A DNA stretch of 64,000 nt from Candidatus Eisenbacteria bacterium (GCA_035712145.1 DASTBI010000030.1:1-64000), one strand, 5' to 3'; positions 8,284 to 16,793 are shown, numbered from the stretch's first letter. The notes: generated from the sequence alone by a model not told the origin. Numbers and translations: made by a program.

Positions 8284-9605
8284 CGCGCGGCTGCCTGCTC
8301 ATCGCACTCCAGGTCGCGGCGACTCCGGTCATGGCCGCCGACTCCACGCAGGTCAAGGCTACGCCGCCCAAGGCAACCAAGATCTCCTACTACTACGACG
8401 CGGTGGACCAGAACCTGGTGCGGCCGATCGCCCGCTTCTTCGACCCCGCGCTCGGCGCGCGCAAGGCGACCGGAAAGAAGCGCGAGGCCGCCAACGTCGA
8501 CGAGAACGATCAGGTGAGGCTGCCGAGCACCTGGTGGCAGCCGCGTCTCGGTTTCCGCGAGGTGACACCCGAGCAGATGAAGATCGGCCCTGGCCCCGGC
8601 ACGGGCCCCTTGCGTGACGAGAAGTGGAAGGTGACGGGGCTCAAGACCCAGGGCGTATCGCTCGGCATCCGCATCAAGGACTCGGCGGGCGAGACCTTCC
8701 AGCTCAAGTTCGATCCCCCGCGCTGGCCGGAGATGGCGAGCGGCGCGGACGTCGTGGCCAGCCACCTGTTCTGGGCCGCGGGCTACAACGTGCCCGACAA
8801 CTCGATCGTCAACTTCACGCGCGCCGATCTGGAGATCGGCGAGGGCGCCACCTACACGGACATGCTGGGAAAGAAGAAGGAGATCACCTGGGAGCGCATC
8901 GATCAGATCCTGTCTCGCGTTCCCCGGGCCCCCGACAGCAGCTATCGCGCGGTGGCCAGCCGTTTCATCAAGGGCAAGCCGCTCGGCGAATGGGAGTTCA
9001 CCGGACGGCGCAAGGACGATCCCGAGGATCTGATTCCGCACCAGCTGCGGCGCGAGATCCGCGGCCTCTACTCCGTGTCCGCCTGGATCAACAACACCGA
9101 CGGCAGCGCACGCAACACCATCGACTTTTGGGTCACCGACGGCGGCCGCTCGTTCGTCCGCCACTACCTGCTCGACTTCTCCGGCTGCCTGGGATCGGCC
9201 TCGATCGACCGGCAGAGCTACGCCAACGGGCTCGAGCACCTGGTGGACTTCGGCACCACCGCCTATAACTTCGTGACGCTCGGACTGGTGCCGTTCGCCT
9301 GGGAGAAGACCAAGGATCCTCACCTGACCGCGGTCGGCTTCTTCGAGGCGACCGCGTTCAATCCCAGGAACTGGAAGCCGTTCCTCGGCAACCCGGCATG
9401 GGACGACCGCACCGATCGCGACATGCGGTGGGGCGCCCGGATCGTGAGCGGGTTCACCGACGAGCACATCCGCGAAGCGGTCAAGCTCGGCCGCTACAGC
9501 AACCCCGGCGCCGAGGACTACATCGTGCGCACCTTGATCGCGCGCCGCGACAAGCTGGTGCGCGAGCTGCTCGGCGAGACCCCCCAGGTACAATCCGCCC
9601 GCTGA
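8280..9605 (+). CDS. Exported protein with kinase-like fold motifs, coupled to an Omp85-like barrel
   Basis: 441 residues from GTG 8280 (overlaps the previous TGA). Residues 1-20 are a signal peptide (CLLIALQVAATPVMAAD). I do not know a named family, but the spacing of conserved-looking residues fits an atypical kinase: Lys143 in TFQLKFD (beta-3 Lys), Asp274 and Asn279 in NNTDGSARN (Asp and Asn five apart, as in HRDxxxxN), and Asp299 in YLLDFSGCLG (DFG-like). HipA, CotH and Fam20C families show comparable degenerate motifs. If active it would phosphorylate something outside the cytoplasm. This is inference from motifs only; a non-catalytic pseudokinase is equally possible. A weak hairpin (9610-9631) follows the stop. 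Confidence 0.6.
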   Translation: MTRGCLLIALQVAATPVMAADSTQVKATPPKATKISYYYDAVDQNLVRPIARFFDPALGARKATGKKREAANVDENDQVRLPSTWWQPRLGFREVTPEQMKIGPGPGTGPLRDEKWKVTGLKTQGVSLGIRIKDSAGETFQLKFDPPRWPEMASGADVVASHLFWAAGYNVPDNSIVNFTRADLEIGEGATYTDMLGKKKEITWERIDQILSRVPRAPDSSYRAVASRFIKGKPLGEWEFTGRRKDDPEDLIPHQLRREIRGLYSVSAWINNTDGSARNTIDFWVTDGGRSFVRHYLLDFSGCLGSASIDRQSYANGLEHLVDFGTTAYNFVTLGLVPFAWEKTKDPHLTAVGFFEATAFNPRNWKPFLGNPAWDDRTDRDMRWGARIVSGFTDEHIREAVKLGRYSNPGAEDYIVRTLIARRDKLVRELLGETPQVQSAR

Positions 9606-9609
9606 GGAA

Positions 9610-9631
9610 GGCCGCCGATTCCTTGGCGGTC
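9610..9631 (+). terminator. Weak terminator-like hairpin
   Basis: A 7-bp stem GGCCGCC (9610-9616) / GGCGGTC (9625-9631), one G-U pair and an 8-base loop, lies five bases past the stop of the kinase-like gene. No T-run follows. Confidence 0.3.
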
Positions 9632-9731
9632 TCCGCTGACGTTCCATCGCCCGCGAGCAGAGCAAGAACCGCAAGAGTCGGCAGCACGAGCCATCTTTGC
9701 ATGGCCCGGAGGATAGCGCAGCCGACCGCGA

Positions 9732-10805
9732 TCAGCCCTTCAGCCGCTTGAGATCCTTCTTCGGTCCTTCGAGCTTCGGGTCGAGCTTGGACGCCGTCTG
9801 GAACTCGGCGATCGCCTCTTTCGGCTTGCCCTGCAGCTCGAGCGCCTGTCCGAGTCGCCAATGCGCGCCGGCATACGAAGGCGCCCCGATCTCCGGCGGA
9901 ACACTCAGGTAACGACGCAGCAACGCCTCGGCGCGCGCACCGTCGGTCCTCTCGGTGATCAGGATGCGCGCGACTTGGTAGTGCGGGCTGAGATTGCCGG
10001 AGAGCGCCGTCTCGGCTTTCGCCAGAGTCGCGTCCATCTCCGACCATTGCTTGCGATAGGCATGGTGCATGGCCAGCACGGTCCATCCCCCGACCCGCCA
10101 TGGCTCGGCATCGGCCGCCTCGCGAGCCAGACGCTCTGCCTCGTCGGGCTTGCGCCAGGGCTGAACGAGGTAGCTCGCAAGCGCCACCTTGGCACGCGGC
10201 TCTCCCTTGACCGCCACGGCCTTGCGCAAGCAACTCTCCGCGAGCACCGAGTCCTTGTCGTCGAGAGCGTTGTCGGCCTTCTCGAGCCAGCCGCGCGTGG
10301 GGTTGACCTTCATCAGCCGGTCGGCGAATGCCGCTCCCTTCTTCTTGTCACCGCCAACGATGCCCGGCGCCTGGCGATGAAAGGCGATCATCCCCTCCAT
10401 CGCGTCCTCATGATTCGGATTGATCTCCAATGCCTTCTCGGCTTCCTTCTTGAACTTTCCCGCGAGGCCCGGCTTCTTGAGCACGCTGGCGCTCGAGGCT
10501 TGCATGCCGGCCACCTGGGCGAGCGCGTAATGCGCATCGGCGTCATTGGGCCCGGCGGCGACCGCGCGCTCGGCGAGATCCTGCGCATCGGCCCACTTCT
10601 TCTCGAGGGCGCGAATGGTGGCGAGGACGCGCAGCGATTCGACGTCCTTCGAGTTCGACTTGAGGCGACTCTCGGCCGCCGCCGCCGCCTGGCGCACGCG
10701 GCCGTGGTCCATCAAGGCCTGAGGTCCATCCTGGGCGAACGTGGGCGTGATCGAGACGGCCGTGATGGGCACGGCCAGGGCCATCGCCAGACAAAAGTGT
10801 CGCAT
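9732..10805 (-). CDS. Exported tetratricopeptide-repeat protein
   Basis: 357 residues from ATG 10805; the open frame extends 16 codons further, but the signal peptide (MRHFCLAMALAVPITAVS, cleavage after TFA) marks this start. The mature part is a string of TPR-like helical pairs, for example ADAQDLAERAVAAGPNDADA, GKFKKEAEKALEINPNHEDA and GQALELQGKPKEAIAEFQTA, with the TPR signature Ala/Gly and Pro positions. TPR proteins are scaffolds; here it would act in the periplasm. An AT-richer stretch near 10846-10856, with an AATAGT-like element on the minus strand, may hold its promoter. No partner can be named. The neighbouring lipoprotein may belong to the same pathway. Confidence 0.75.
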   Translation of the reverse strand: MRHFCLAMALAVPITAVSITPTFAQDGPQALMDHGRVRQAAAAAESRLKSNSKDVESLRVLATIRALEKKWADAQDLAERAVAAGPNDADAHYALAQVAGMQASSASVLKKPGLAGKFKKEAEKALEINPNHEDAMEGMIAFHRQAPGIVGGDKKKGAAFADRLMKVNPTRGWLEKADNALDDKDSVLAESCLRKAVAVKGEPRAKVALASYLVQPWRKPDEAERLAREAADAEPWRVGGWTVLAMHHAYRKQWSEMDATLAKAETALSGNLSPHYQVARILITERTDGARAEALLRRYLSVPPEIGAPSYAGAHWRLGQALELQGKPKEAIAEFQTASKLDPKLEGPKKDLKRLKG

Positions 10806-10948
10806 CGTGGCGGAACTCCAGGCTGAGGGGTGGCAGGGAGCGAACGCGGACACTATTGGAAAAACCGTTCCATCCGGCTCGGGTGACTCGAGTCTTGCGG
10901 CGCAAGGCCCTACGCTCGGGACCGGCTCTCGGTTTCACCCGACCATGC

Positions 10949-10980
10949 CCGATCGTGGGATGAGGTCGTCCCAGGATCGG
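10949..10980 (-). terminator. Terminator-like stem-loop after the CsgG-like lipoprotein gene
   Basis: Arms 10949-10960 and 10969-10980 pair in 11 of 12 positions around an 8-base loop, 11 bases downstream of the minus-strand stop at 10992. No clear T-run follows. Confidence 0.5.
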
Positions 10981-10991
10981 ACAGGAACTCG

Positions 10992-12329
10992 CTAGTCCTG
11001 CATGTCGAGAGTCTTGAGCGTGGCGAGCACCGGACGCCATGCCTCGTCCAGGGCGATCGCCGCCATGTCGTCCTCGCCGGGAAGCTCCCCGCACAGCACC
11101 GGGTGCTTGCGGCTGTCCCTGCGGAACTCATCGCGGTAGCGGGTCTGGTACAGGGACCGCCTGCGGTCGCTCCGCGCCTGCTCGAGCATCTCCGGAAGGG
11201 TCCAGGTGCCGAAGCACTCCGCCCAGCGCTGGCGCACCTTGCGGCCCTCCTCGGCCTCCTCCTGCCCCGCCGGGATCAGTCGATAGTCGTCGCAGCTCCC
11301 GTCGGCACGGAAGTCGGTCCACGCGACACGCGCCACCGTCTGGAAGGACTCCTTGCGGCTGGCCAGGGCGGCACGGGTTCGCGTGTCGAGCACCTCGACG
11401 TCCCAGTCGACGGTGATGTGACGCTCGCGGGCCACGGCGTCGAAGTGCTTCACCTGCCAGCGCGTGATCGGACGACCCGCGGTGTCCTGCTCGGTGATCT
11501 TGCGGTAGATCGGGTACTGAAAGCTGAAGGTGTTGGTGGTCGAGCGCAGACCGTGCACGCGGCCCCAGACGACACGGGCCGCCTCGACGCCGCTCGCCAC
11601 GCGCCATCGTGCCTCGGGGGACAGATCCTGAAGCTCCTTCACGGTCATCGTGGCGTAGACCTCGTCGGGGCTGATGAGCTCGGTGAACTGGAGCCCTTCG
11701 TCCTTGATGCGCCCGGCGAGGCTCCTGTAGAGAGCGTCGGTCATGGCGCGCGAGATCCCCGGCATGTGAACGTCGTCTTCCACCGGCAACAAGGCGACCC
11801 GGGTCATGGCCGCTTCACGGGAAGCGCGGAGCTTCTCCTGCACGTCGCGATACGACGCTACGAAGCTCATGGCGGAGCGGTAGTGCCCGTAGGCCTGCTT
11901 TGGCCGTTTGGCCTGGAGGCTCTGCTCTCCACGGCCGTACTCGATGGCGGCCGCGCCGTCGATGATGACGTTCTCCCGCGCGAAGTAGCCGGGGTCGGCC
12001 GGAATCACGAGCTGGTAGCGCGCCATTTCGGCGCGATCGTCGCGCATCTCGAGCGCCATCCGCGCCGCCGCGATCGTGTCCGTGCGCGCCGTCTCGAGGA
12101 TGCGCGCCTTGCTCTGGTCGATGATCTGGGTGGCGGCTGCCGTCATCGCCGATCGCGCCGCGCCGTTCTCGGGATCCTTGTCGACCCCGCGCCTTGCGAG
12201 CTCGTACGCGCGCGGGAGATCGCCCTGTTGCAGCGCGCGTTCACTCTCGCGCGCGAGCTTGGCGGGACCAGCGCACGAGGTCGCGAACGCTGTGAGAAGG
12301 AGCAGCGCAACACCGCGGCTCGGGTGCAT
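10992..12329 (-). CDS. Lipoprotein with CsgG-like domain
   Basis: 445 residues. The start is ATG 12329 because GGAGGTGA (plus-strand positions 12335-12342) sits five bases upstream; upstream ATGs in frame lack this. The signal peptide ends in a lipobox (TAFATSC), so the mature protein is lipidated. Residues about 25-60 resemble a TPR pair (ALQQGDLPRAYELARRGVDK). The middle (TRVALLPVEDDVHMPGISRA, then LQFTELISPDEVYATM) follows the CsgG/curli-assembly-like pattern of many periplasmic lipoproteins that gather at the outer membrane. The function is unknown. It is probably an envelope-stress or assembly component made independently, with a stem-loop after the stop. Confidence 0.7.
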   Translation of the reverse strand: MHPSRGVALLLLTAFATSCAGPAKLARESERALQQGDLPRAYELARRGVDKDPENGAARSAMTAAATQIIDQSKARILETARTDTIAAARMALEMRDDRAEMARYQLVIPADPGYFARENVIIDGAAAIEYGRGEQSLQAKRPKQAYGHYRSAMSFVASYRDVQEKLRASREAAMTRVALLPVEDDVHMPGISRAMTDALYRSLAGRIKDEGLQFTELISPDEVYATMTVKELQDLSPEARWRVASGVEAARVVWGRVHGLRSTTNTFSFQYPIYRKITEQDTAGRPITRWQVKHFDAVARERHITVDWDVEVLDTRTRAALASRKESFQTVARVAWTDFRADGSCDDYRLIPAGQEEAEEGRKVRQRWAECFGTWTLPEMLEQARSDRRRSLYQTRYRDEFRRDSRKHPVLCGELPGEDDMAAIALDEAWRPVLATLKTLDMQD

Positions 12330-12483
12330 GCGACTCACCTCCATCACGGGGCTCAGGGAGCTCCAGCCACCGTGGCGCGCCCGCCCTGGCACCGGGCGCT
12401 GGGCGAAAGGTAGACTGCCGGCGAACATCGGGAGTCCTGGGAGTGCAAAGACCGACGACTTCCGCATCTCTGGAGCCTCCATC

Positions 12484-13308
12484 GTGAGCTCGACCCCCTC
12501 TTACTACGTCCACGGCACCCATCCCGAAGAACAGCGCCGGCTCTCGCTTCTCAACGATATCCTGAATCGAGGATCGCTTCGCCAGCTCTCGCTGCGTGGC
12601 GGCGAGCGCGTGATCGATCTCGGCTGCGGCCTGGGCCAGCTCACGCATGGCATGGCGGCGGCCGCCGGCCCGGCCGGGCGCGTGCTGGGCATCGACCGCA
12701 GCGCCGAGCAGCTCGAGCAGGCTCGCCAGATCACCGGCTCGCCGGAGGCCGCGCCCATCGAGTTCCGCGAAGGCGACGTGCTGGCGCTCGAGCTGCCCGA
12801 TGACGAATGGGAGAGCTTCGACGTCGCGCATACGAGGTTCGTGCTCGAGCACGTTCCCGAGCCGCTCCAGGTGGTGCGCACGATGGCGCGCGCGGTCAAG
12901 ACCGGAGGCCGCGTGGTGCTGGAGGACGAGGACCACGACATCCTGCGCCTGTGGCCCGAGCCGCCAGGAGTCCTCCGCATGTGGCGCGCGTACGTCGACA
13001 GCTACGTGCGCCGCGGCAACGATCCATTCGTCGGCCGCAAGCTGAACGTGCTGCTCCACGAGGCAGGCCTCGAGCCGAAGCGCTCCGCGCCGATCTGGTT
13101 CGGATCTTCCGCGGGCGAACCGCTCTTCCAGGCGTGGATCGACAATTTCCATGGGGTGATGACCGGCGCGCGCGAGGAGGTGCTCTCGACCGGCGCGCTC
13201 GATGCCGCGGCCTACGACGCGGCGCTCCTGGCGCTGCGCGAATGGGGACGGCGTCCCGATGCCGCGGCGTGGTATTTCATGGCGTATGCGGAGGGCGTGA
13301 AGCCGTAG
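12484..13308 (+). CDS. SAM-dependent methyltransferase (class I)
   Basis: 274 residues from GTG 12484, with GGAG eight bases upstream. Residues about 40-150 form the Rossmann methyltransferase core: motif I VIDLGCGLGQL, motif II acidic GIDRSAEQL, motif III EFREGDVLALELPDD, motif IV FDVAHTRFVLEHVPEP and post-motif GGRVVLEDED. This is the UbiE/Methyltransf_11 pattern. Residues 170-274 form an alpha-helical cap that probably defines the acceptor, which I cannot identify. The gene diverges from the CsgG-like lipoprotein, with 154 bp between them. A TAGACT hexamer at 12411-12416 could be its -10 element. A perfect 9-bp hairpin (13327-13350) follows the stop. Confidence 0.82.
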   Translation: MSSTPSYYVHGTHPEEQRRLSLLNDILNRGSLRQLSLRGGERVIDLGCGLGQLTHGMAAAAGPAGRVLGIDRSAEQLEQARQITGSPEAAPIEFREGDVLALELPDDEWESFDVAHTRFVLEHVPEPLQVVRTMARAVKTGGRVVLEDEDHDILRLWPEPPGVLRMWRAYVDSYVRRGNDPFVGRKLNVLLHEAGLEPKRSAPIWFGSSAGEPLFQAWIDNFHGVMTGAREEVLSTGALDAAAYDAALLALREWGRRPDAAAWYFMAYAEGVKP

Positions 13309-13326
13309 GCCGGCGCGCCGTGTTTG

Positions 13327-13350
13327 CCCGGACACGGGCGCGTGTCCGGG
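13327..13350 (+). terminator. Hairpin after methyltransferase gene
   Basis: A perfect 9-bp stem CCCGGACAC (13327-13335) / GTGTCCGGG (13342-13350) with a 6-base loop, 18 bases past the stop. No T-run, so termination efficiency is uncertain. Confidence 0.45.
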
Positions 13351-13458
13351 GACCCACGCGAGGCTCCTCCATCTCGCCGTAACTCCAGCGATTTCAGGCT
13401 CGCTGCCGGGCACCGAGGTTGCAGTCCACCGCTCCGTCCGTTGAAAGGAGCGGATCCC

Positions 13459-15480
13459 ATGTCCACCTCTGCGCTGCTCGGTCGCCTGAAGCTTCTCGCC
13501 CTCACCCTCCTCCTGCCGGCGTCGATCGCAACCGCCCAGGAAGAGCCGACGCAGGACCACACGCTCTCGCCCTATTTCTTCATCGAGGGAGGCGACTCAC
13601 GGACGGATCGCTTCCCGCTGCTGGGAACACGCGTCAACGTGAACGTCGCCGGTGTCATCGCCGACGTCACCGTCCGGCAGACCTACAAGAACGACGGCCA
13701 GCGCCCCATTCACGCCAAGTACATCTTCCCGGCATCGACGCGGGCGGCGGTGCACGGCCTCACGATGACGGTCGGCAACGAGATGATTCGCGCCAAGATC
13801 AAGGAGCGGGAGCAGGCGAGGAGAGACTTCGACGTCGCCAGGAAAGCCGGCAAGAATGCCGCGCTGCTCGAAGAGCAGCGCCCCAACGTGTTCACGATGG
13901 ACGTGGCCAACATCGTGCCCGGCCAGACCATCGACGTCGAGCTGAGCTATTCGGAGCTGCTGATCCCGACTTCGGGAGTCTACGAGTTCGTCTATCCCAC
14001 CGTCGTCGGCCCGCGCTACTCCACCGTTCCCGAAGCCGGCGCGCCCTCGACCGAACGCTGGCTCAAGTCACCGCACACACCCGAAGGCGAGCCGCCGCGT
14101 TACACGCTGGCTCTGCAGGGCGTGGTGACGGCAGGCATGCCGGTGCACGACCTGGTCAGTCCGTCGCACACCATCGACGCCCGGTGGCAGGACGCTTCGA
14201 AAGTCGCGTTCACGCTCGATCCCAATGAAGCCCAGGGCGGCAACCGGGACTTCGTGCTGCGCTTCCGGCTCGAAGGCGATCGCATCCAGTCCGGCCTCAT
14301 GCTCTACCGCGGGACCGAGGAGCAGTTCTTCCTCACCATGGTGCAGCCACCGCGCCGCGTCAGTCTCGACGAGATTCCGCCACGCGAGTACGTCTTCGTC
14401 GTCGACGTCTCGGGCTCGATGCACGGCTTTCCGCTCAACACCACCAAGGCGCTCTTGCGCGATCTGATCGGCCACCTGCGCCCCGACGACACGTTCAACG
14501 TCCTGCTCTTCTCGGGTGGATCTCGCCTCCTGTCCGCCGCCTCGCTCACCGCCACTCCGGAGCACATCGAGCAGGCGCTCGCCATCATCGACCTCGAGCG
14601 GGGCGGCGGCGGGACGGAGCTGCTCGCCGCAGTGAAGCGGGCGATGGCGCTACCCGAGGACGATGACGCCCGCTCGCGCAGCATCCTGGTCATCACCGAC
14701 GGATACATCGGCGCAGAGCGTGAGGTGTTCACCTTCATCCGCGAGAACCTCGGACGGGCGAATGTGTTCGCCTTCGGCATCGGCAGCGGCGTCAACCGCC
14801 ATCTCATCGAAGGCATCGCCCGCGCCGGAATGGGCGAGCCGTTCGTGGCGCTGAATCCCGAGGAAGCACGCGACTGCGCAGGCCGTTTTCGCGAGTACGT
14901 GCAGTACCCGTTGCTGACCGACGTGCGGATCGCGTTCGAAGGCATCGAAGCGTACGACGTGGAGCCGAAGTCGATCCCGGACGTGATGGCCGACCGCCCC
15001 ATCGTGGTGTTCGGGAAGTGGCGCGGCGAGCCGCGCGGCCAGGTGGTGGTCACCGGCACCACGGGCTCCGGCACGTTCCGTCAGTCCTTCGATGCCGCCG
15101 CGGCGGGTCCGGACCCATCGAGCACGGCGCTCCGCTACCTGTGGGCACGGGCCCGCATCGCCGACCTCTCGAACTTCGGCGACAGCCAGGAGGACGACGA
15201 AGTGCGCAAGCAGCTCGTGTCGCTCGGGCTCACCTACAACCTGCTCACCCGGCACACCTCGTTCATCGCCGTGCGCGAGGTGATCCAGAACCCGCTGGCC
15301 CACGGACAGGACGTGGTCCAGCCGCTGCCGCTCCCGGCCGGCGTGAGCAACCGCGCCGTCTTTGGCATGGGCGTCGGCGATGAGCCCGGCCTGGGCTGGC
15401 TCTTCGCGCTGGCGCTCCTGGCCTGCATCGGCGTGGCGCTCCGGCAGCGGCCGGTCTCGCAGGAGCGGATCCCGTCATGA
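13459..15480 (+). CDS. VIT and von Willebrand factor A domain protein with C-terminal exosortase-type sorting signal
   Basis: 673 residues from ATG 13459 (AAGGAG upstream). Residues 1-26 are a signal peptide. Residues about 45-165 are a VIT domain (VTVRQTYKNDGQRPIHAKYI, IKEREQARRDFDVARKAG). Residues about 310-480 are a vWA domain with an intact MIDAS motif starting at Asp316 (DVSGSM) and the distal VITDGY. The C-terminus is a tripartite tail: EPG at 642-644, a hydrophobic helix 646-661, then basic RQR at 662-664, the layout of PEP-CTERM-like sorting signals. It overlaps by ATGA with an exosortase gene, so that enzyme is its likely processing partner. In marine proteobacteria, similar VIT-vWA proteins are encoded beside a sortase instead. 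Binding role unknown. Confidence 0.88.
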   Translation: MSTSALLGRLKLLALTLLLPASIATAQEEPTQDHTLSPYFFIEGGDSRTDRFPLLGTRVNVNVAGVIADVTVRQTYKNDGQRPIHAKYIFPASTRAAVHGLTMTVGNEMIRAKIKEREQARRDFDVARKAGKNAALLEEQRPNVFTMDVANIVPGQTIDVELSYSELLIPTSGVYEFVYPTVVGPRYSTVPEAGAPSTERWLKSPHTPEGEPPRYTLALQGVVTAGMPVHDLVSPSHTIDARWQDASKVAFTLDPNEAQGGNRDFVLRFRLEGDRIQSGLMLYRGTEEQFFLTMVQPPRRVSLDEIPPREYVFVVDVSGSMHGFPLNTTKALLRDLIGHLRPDDTFNVLLFSGGSRLLSAASLTATPEHIEQALAIIDLERGGGGTELLAAVKRAMALPEDDDARSRSILVITDGYIGAEREVFTFIRENLGRANVFAFGIGSGVNRHLIEGIARAGMGEPFVALNPEEARDCAGRFREYVQYPLLTDVRIAFEGIEAYDVEPKSIPDVMADRPIVVFGKWRGEPRGQVVVTGTTGSGTFRQSFDAAAAGPDPSSTALRYLWARARIADLSNFGDSQEDDEVRKQLVSLGLTYNLLTRHTSFIAVREVIQNPLAHGQDVVQPLPLPAGVSNRAVFGMGVGDEPGLGWLFALALLACIGVALRQRPVSQERIPS

Positions 15481-16034
15481 GCGTCTCCGTGGATCGCGCG
15501 TGGTGGGACCGCACGCTGAACCTCGCGTTCATCGGCCTGGCACTCGGTCTCGCATGGGGCCTCAAGGACTTCTACCGGCGCGCCGGTTTCGAGGAACTGC
15601 TGTGGGTGCTGGCTCCCACTCGCCAGCTGGTCGAGTGGCTGTCGGGCGCCCGGTTCGAGCTCGAAGCCGGGCTCGGGTATCTGAGCCGCGACCACCGGTT
15701 CCAGATCGTGCCGGCATGCGCGGGCGTCAACTTCATGATCGTCGCGTTCGCGAGCCTGGCCTGCGGGCTCGCGCACACCTGCAGCACATCGCGCGGACGA
15801 CTGGCTCTGCTGCTCTTCAGCGCGCTCGCCGCCTACGCGGCGACCGTGGTGGCCAATGCGGTACGGATCTCCACCGCGATCACGCTGCACGCGGCGACCG
15901 CTTCCTGGACTCGCCCGGGCGCGGAGCATCTCCATACCGCCGTCGGCGTACTGATCTACTCCCTGTTCCTCGGCGGTCTCTTCGCGCTCGGTGCGAAGGT
16001 GACCGGAGCCCGTCGTGACTTCGCGATCTGCTAA
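15477..16034 (+). CDS. Dedicated exosortase of the VIT/vWA protein
   Basis: 185 residues with about five membrane helices. The catalytic triad is visible: Cys81 in VPACAGVNF, Arg130 in ANAVRIST and His at 151/153 in EHLHTAVGVL. It is short and lacks the extra periplasmic domain of EpsI-type exosortases, as expected for single-substrate subfamilies. The ATG at 15477 overlaps the vWA gene's stop, so enzyme and presumed substrate are made in step. It is clearly different from the XrtH-like enzyme at the start of the window (Cys context ACAG versus ECTP), so this genome has at least two exosortase systems. The exact subfamily number cannot be assigned by eye. Confidence 0.87.
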   Translation: MSVSVDRAWWDRTLNLAFIGLALGLAWGLKDFYRRAGFEELLWVLAPTRQLVEWLSGARFELEAGLGYLSRDHRFQIVPACAGVNFMIVAFASLACGLAHTCSTSRGRLALLLFSALAAYAATVVANAVRISTAITLHAATASWTRPGAEHLHTAVGVLIYSLFLGGLFALGAKVTGARRDFAIC

Positions 16035-16365
16035 CGGCCGCCGCTTGCGGCTGCCACTCTTCTTGTTGCCGTGGATGGCCTATCTCGGTATCACGGTCGT
16101 AGCGCCTGGAACGCGCGGGGCGGTAACACGGCCGGAGTTCTGGACGCATGCGCTGATCACGGTGGGCGTTTCAGGCGCGATCGTCGGCCTGGCGTGGGGC
16201 CTGTCGATGATCCAGCGACACGTCGCTGGACTCGCGTCCCGCCGGCTGACACGATTCGGGCCATGGCGATCGGCAGGAAGATCCAGATCAACCGCGCCCC
16301 GGTGCTTACTCTATGGGCCGCGGTCGTCGCCGAGCGTCTCGGTCACCGGCACGATGCGGCGCTGA
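16015..16365 (+). CDS. Possible small membrane protein in the exosortase operon
   Basis: An open frame of 116 codons from GTG 16015, overlapping the exosortase end by 20 bases. Residues about 12-30 (LPLFLLPWMAYLGITVVAP) and 44-65 are hydrophobic, consistent with two membrane helices. The last third (after about residue 82) is Arg/Ser-rich, lies inside the next gene in another frame, and looks like read-through shadow. A real protein may therefore be short or have lost its original end to the following gene. Small membrane helpers are common beside exosortases, which is the only functional hint. Confidence 0.45.
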   Translation: MTSRSANGRRLRLPLFLLPWMAYLGITVVAPGTRGAVTRPEFWTHALITVGVSGAIVGLAWGLSMIQRHVAGLASRRLTRFGPWRSAGRSRSTAPRCLLYGPRSSPSVSVTGTMRR

Positions 16366-16793
16366 CCTACGGACGTACGGTGGCCGGCCTCAACGCCGCG
16401 TCCAAGGCCCGGGGGCTCGGCATCGCCGAGCCCGAGAAGAAAACCCCCCAGCGCAAGCCATCCCGCGCCGGAGGCAAACGGGTCGAGATCACGCTGCTCG
16501 GGCGTAGCTTCGACGCCGTCGAGACCGACGAAGGGTGGCGGGCCATGGACGGAGGCCGCGCGATCCCGCCCGAGAGCGTGGAGCGCTACCTCGAGAGCAA
16601 GTTCGGCGACGACCTCGCCGCAGTGCAGGCGGCGATGGTCGCGCTCGCACGCTCCCGGCCGCCGCGGAAGCTGGCCGAGGAGGCGTACGCGCTCTACGAG
16701 CGGTTTCGTCCCGCGGTGCCTAGAACGGTGCGCGGCTGGGGCGCGCGGGGGGAGCTCGACCTGGCGCTCATCCGCTCGCTGGCGAAGGCGTAG
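16263..16793 (+). CDS. Conserved hypothetical protein
   Basis: 176 residues from ATG 16263; the frame is open further upstream, but that part runs through the exosortase-operon frame. Residues 1-55 are helical and Ala-rich (APVLTLWAAVVAERLGHRHD, TVAGLNAASKARGLGI). A basic linker follows at 58-70. The C-terminal half contains an alpha/beta segment (VEITLLGRSFDAVETDEGW) and a helical tail with YALYERFRPAVP. I believe this N-terminal pattern recurs in soil bacteria as an uncharacterised family, but cannot name it. It has no membrane segments or catalytic motif. It overlaps the convergent CPBP protease gene by 26 bases. Confidence 0.65.
   Translation: MAIGRKIQINRAPVLTLWAAVVAERLGHRHDAALTYGRTVAGLNAASKARGLGIAEPEKKTPQRKPSRAGGKRVEITLLGRSFDAVETDEGWRAMDGGRAIPPESVERYLESKFGDDLAAVQAAMVALARSRPPRKLAEEAYALYERFRPAVPRTVRGWGARGELDLALIRSLAKA

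Noticed and set aside
9481-9702. Minus-strand frame starting with a signal-peptide-like MQRWLVLPTLAVLALLAG
   Set aside because: No Shine-Dalgarno; after about 38 residues it becomes Arg/Cys/Ala-rich antisense of the kinase-like gene. It might be a gene remnant, but I cannot support it.
12388-12403. TGGCAC as a sigma-54 promoter upstream of the methyltransferase
   Set aside because: The -12 TTGC part is missing at the required spacing.
16261-16365. Overlap of the exosortase-operon small membrane frame with the hypothetical gene, as a programmed frameshift
   Set aside because: No slippery heptamer or downstream pseudoknot is apparent. Simple read-through of an open frame in GC-rich DNA explains it.
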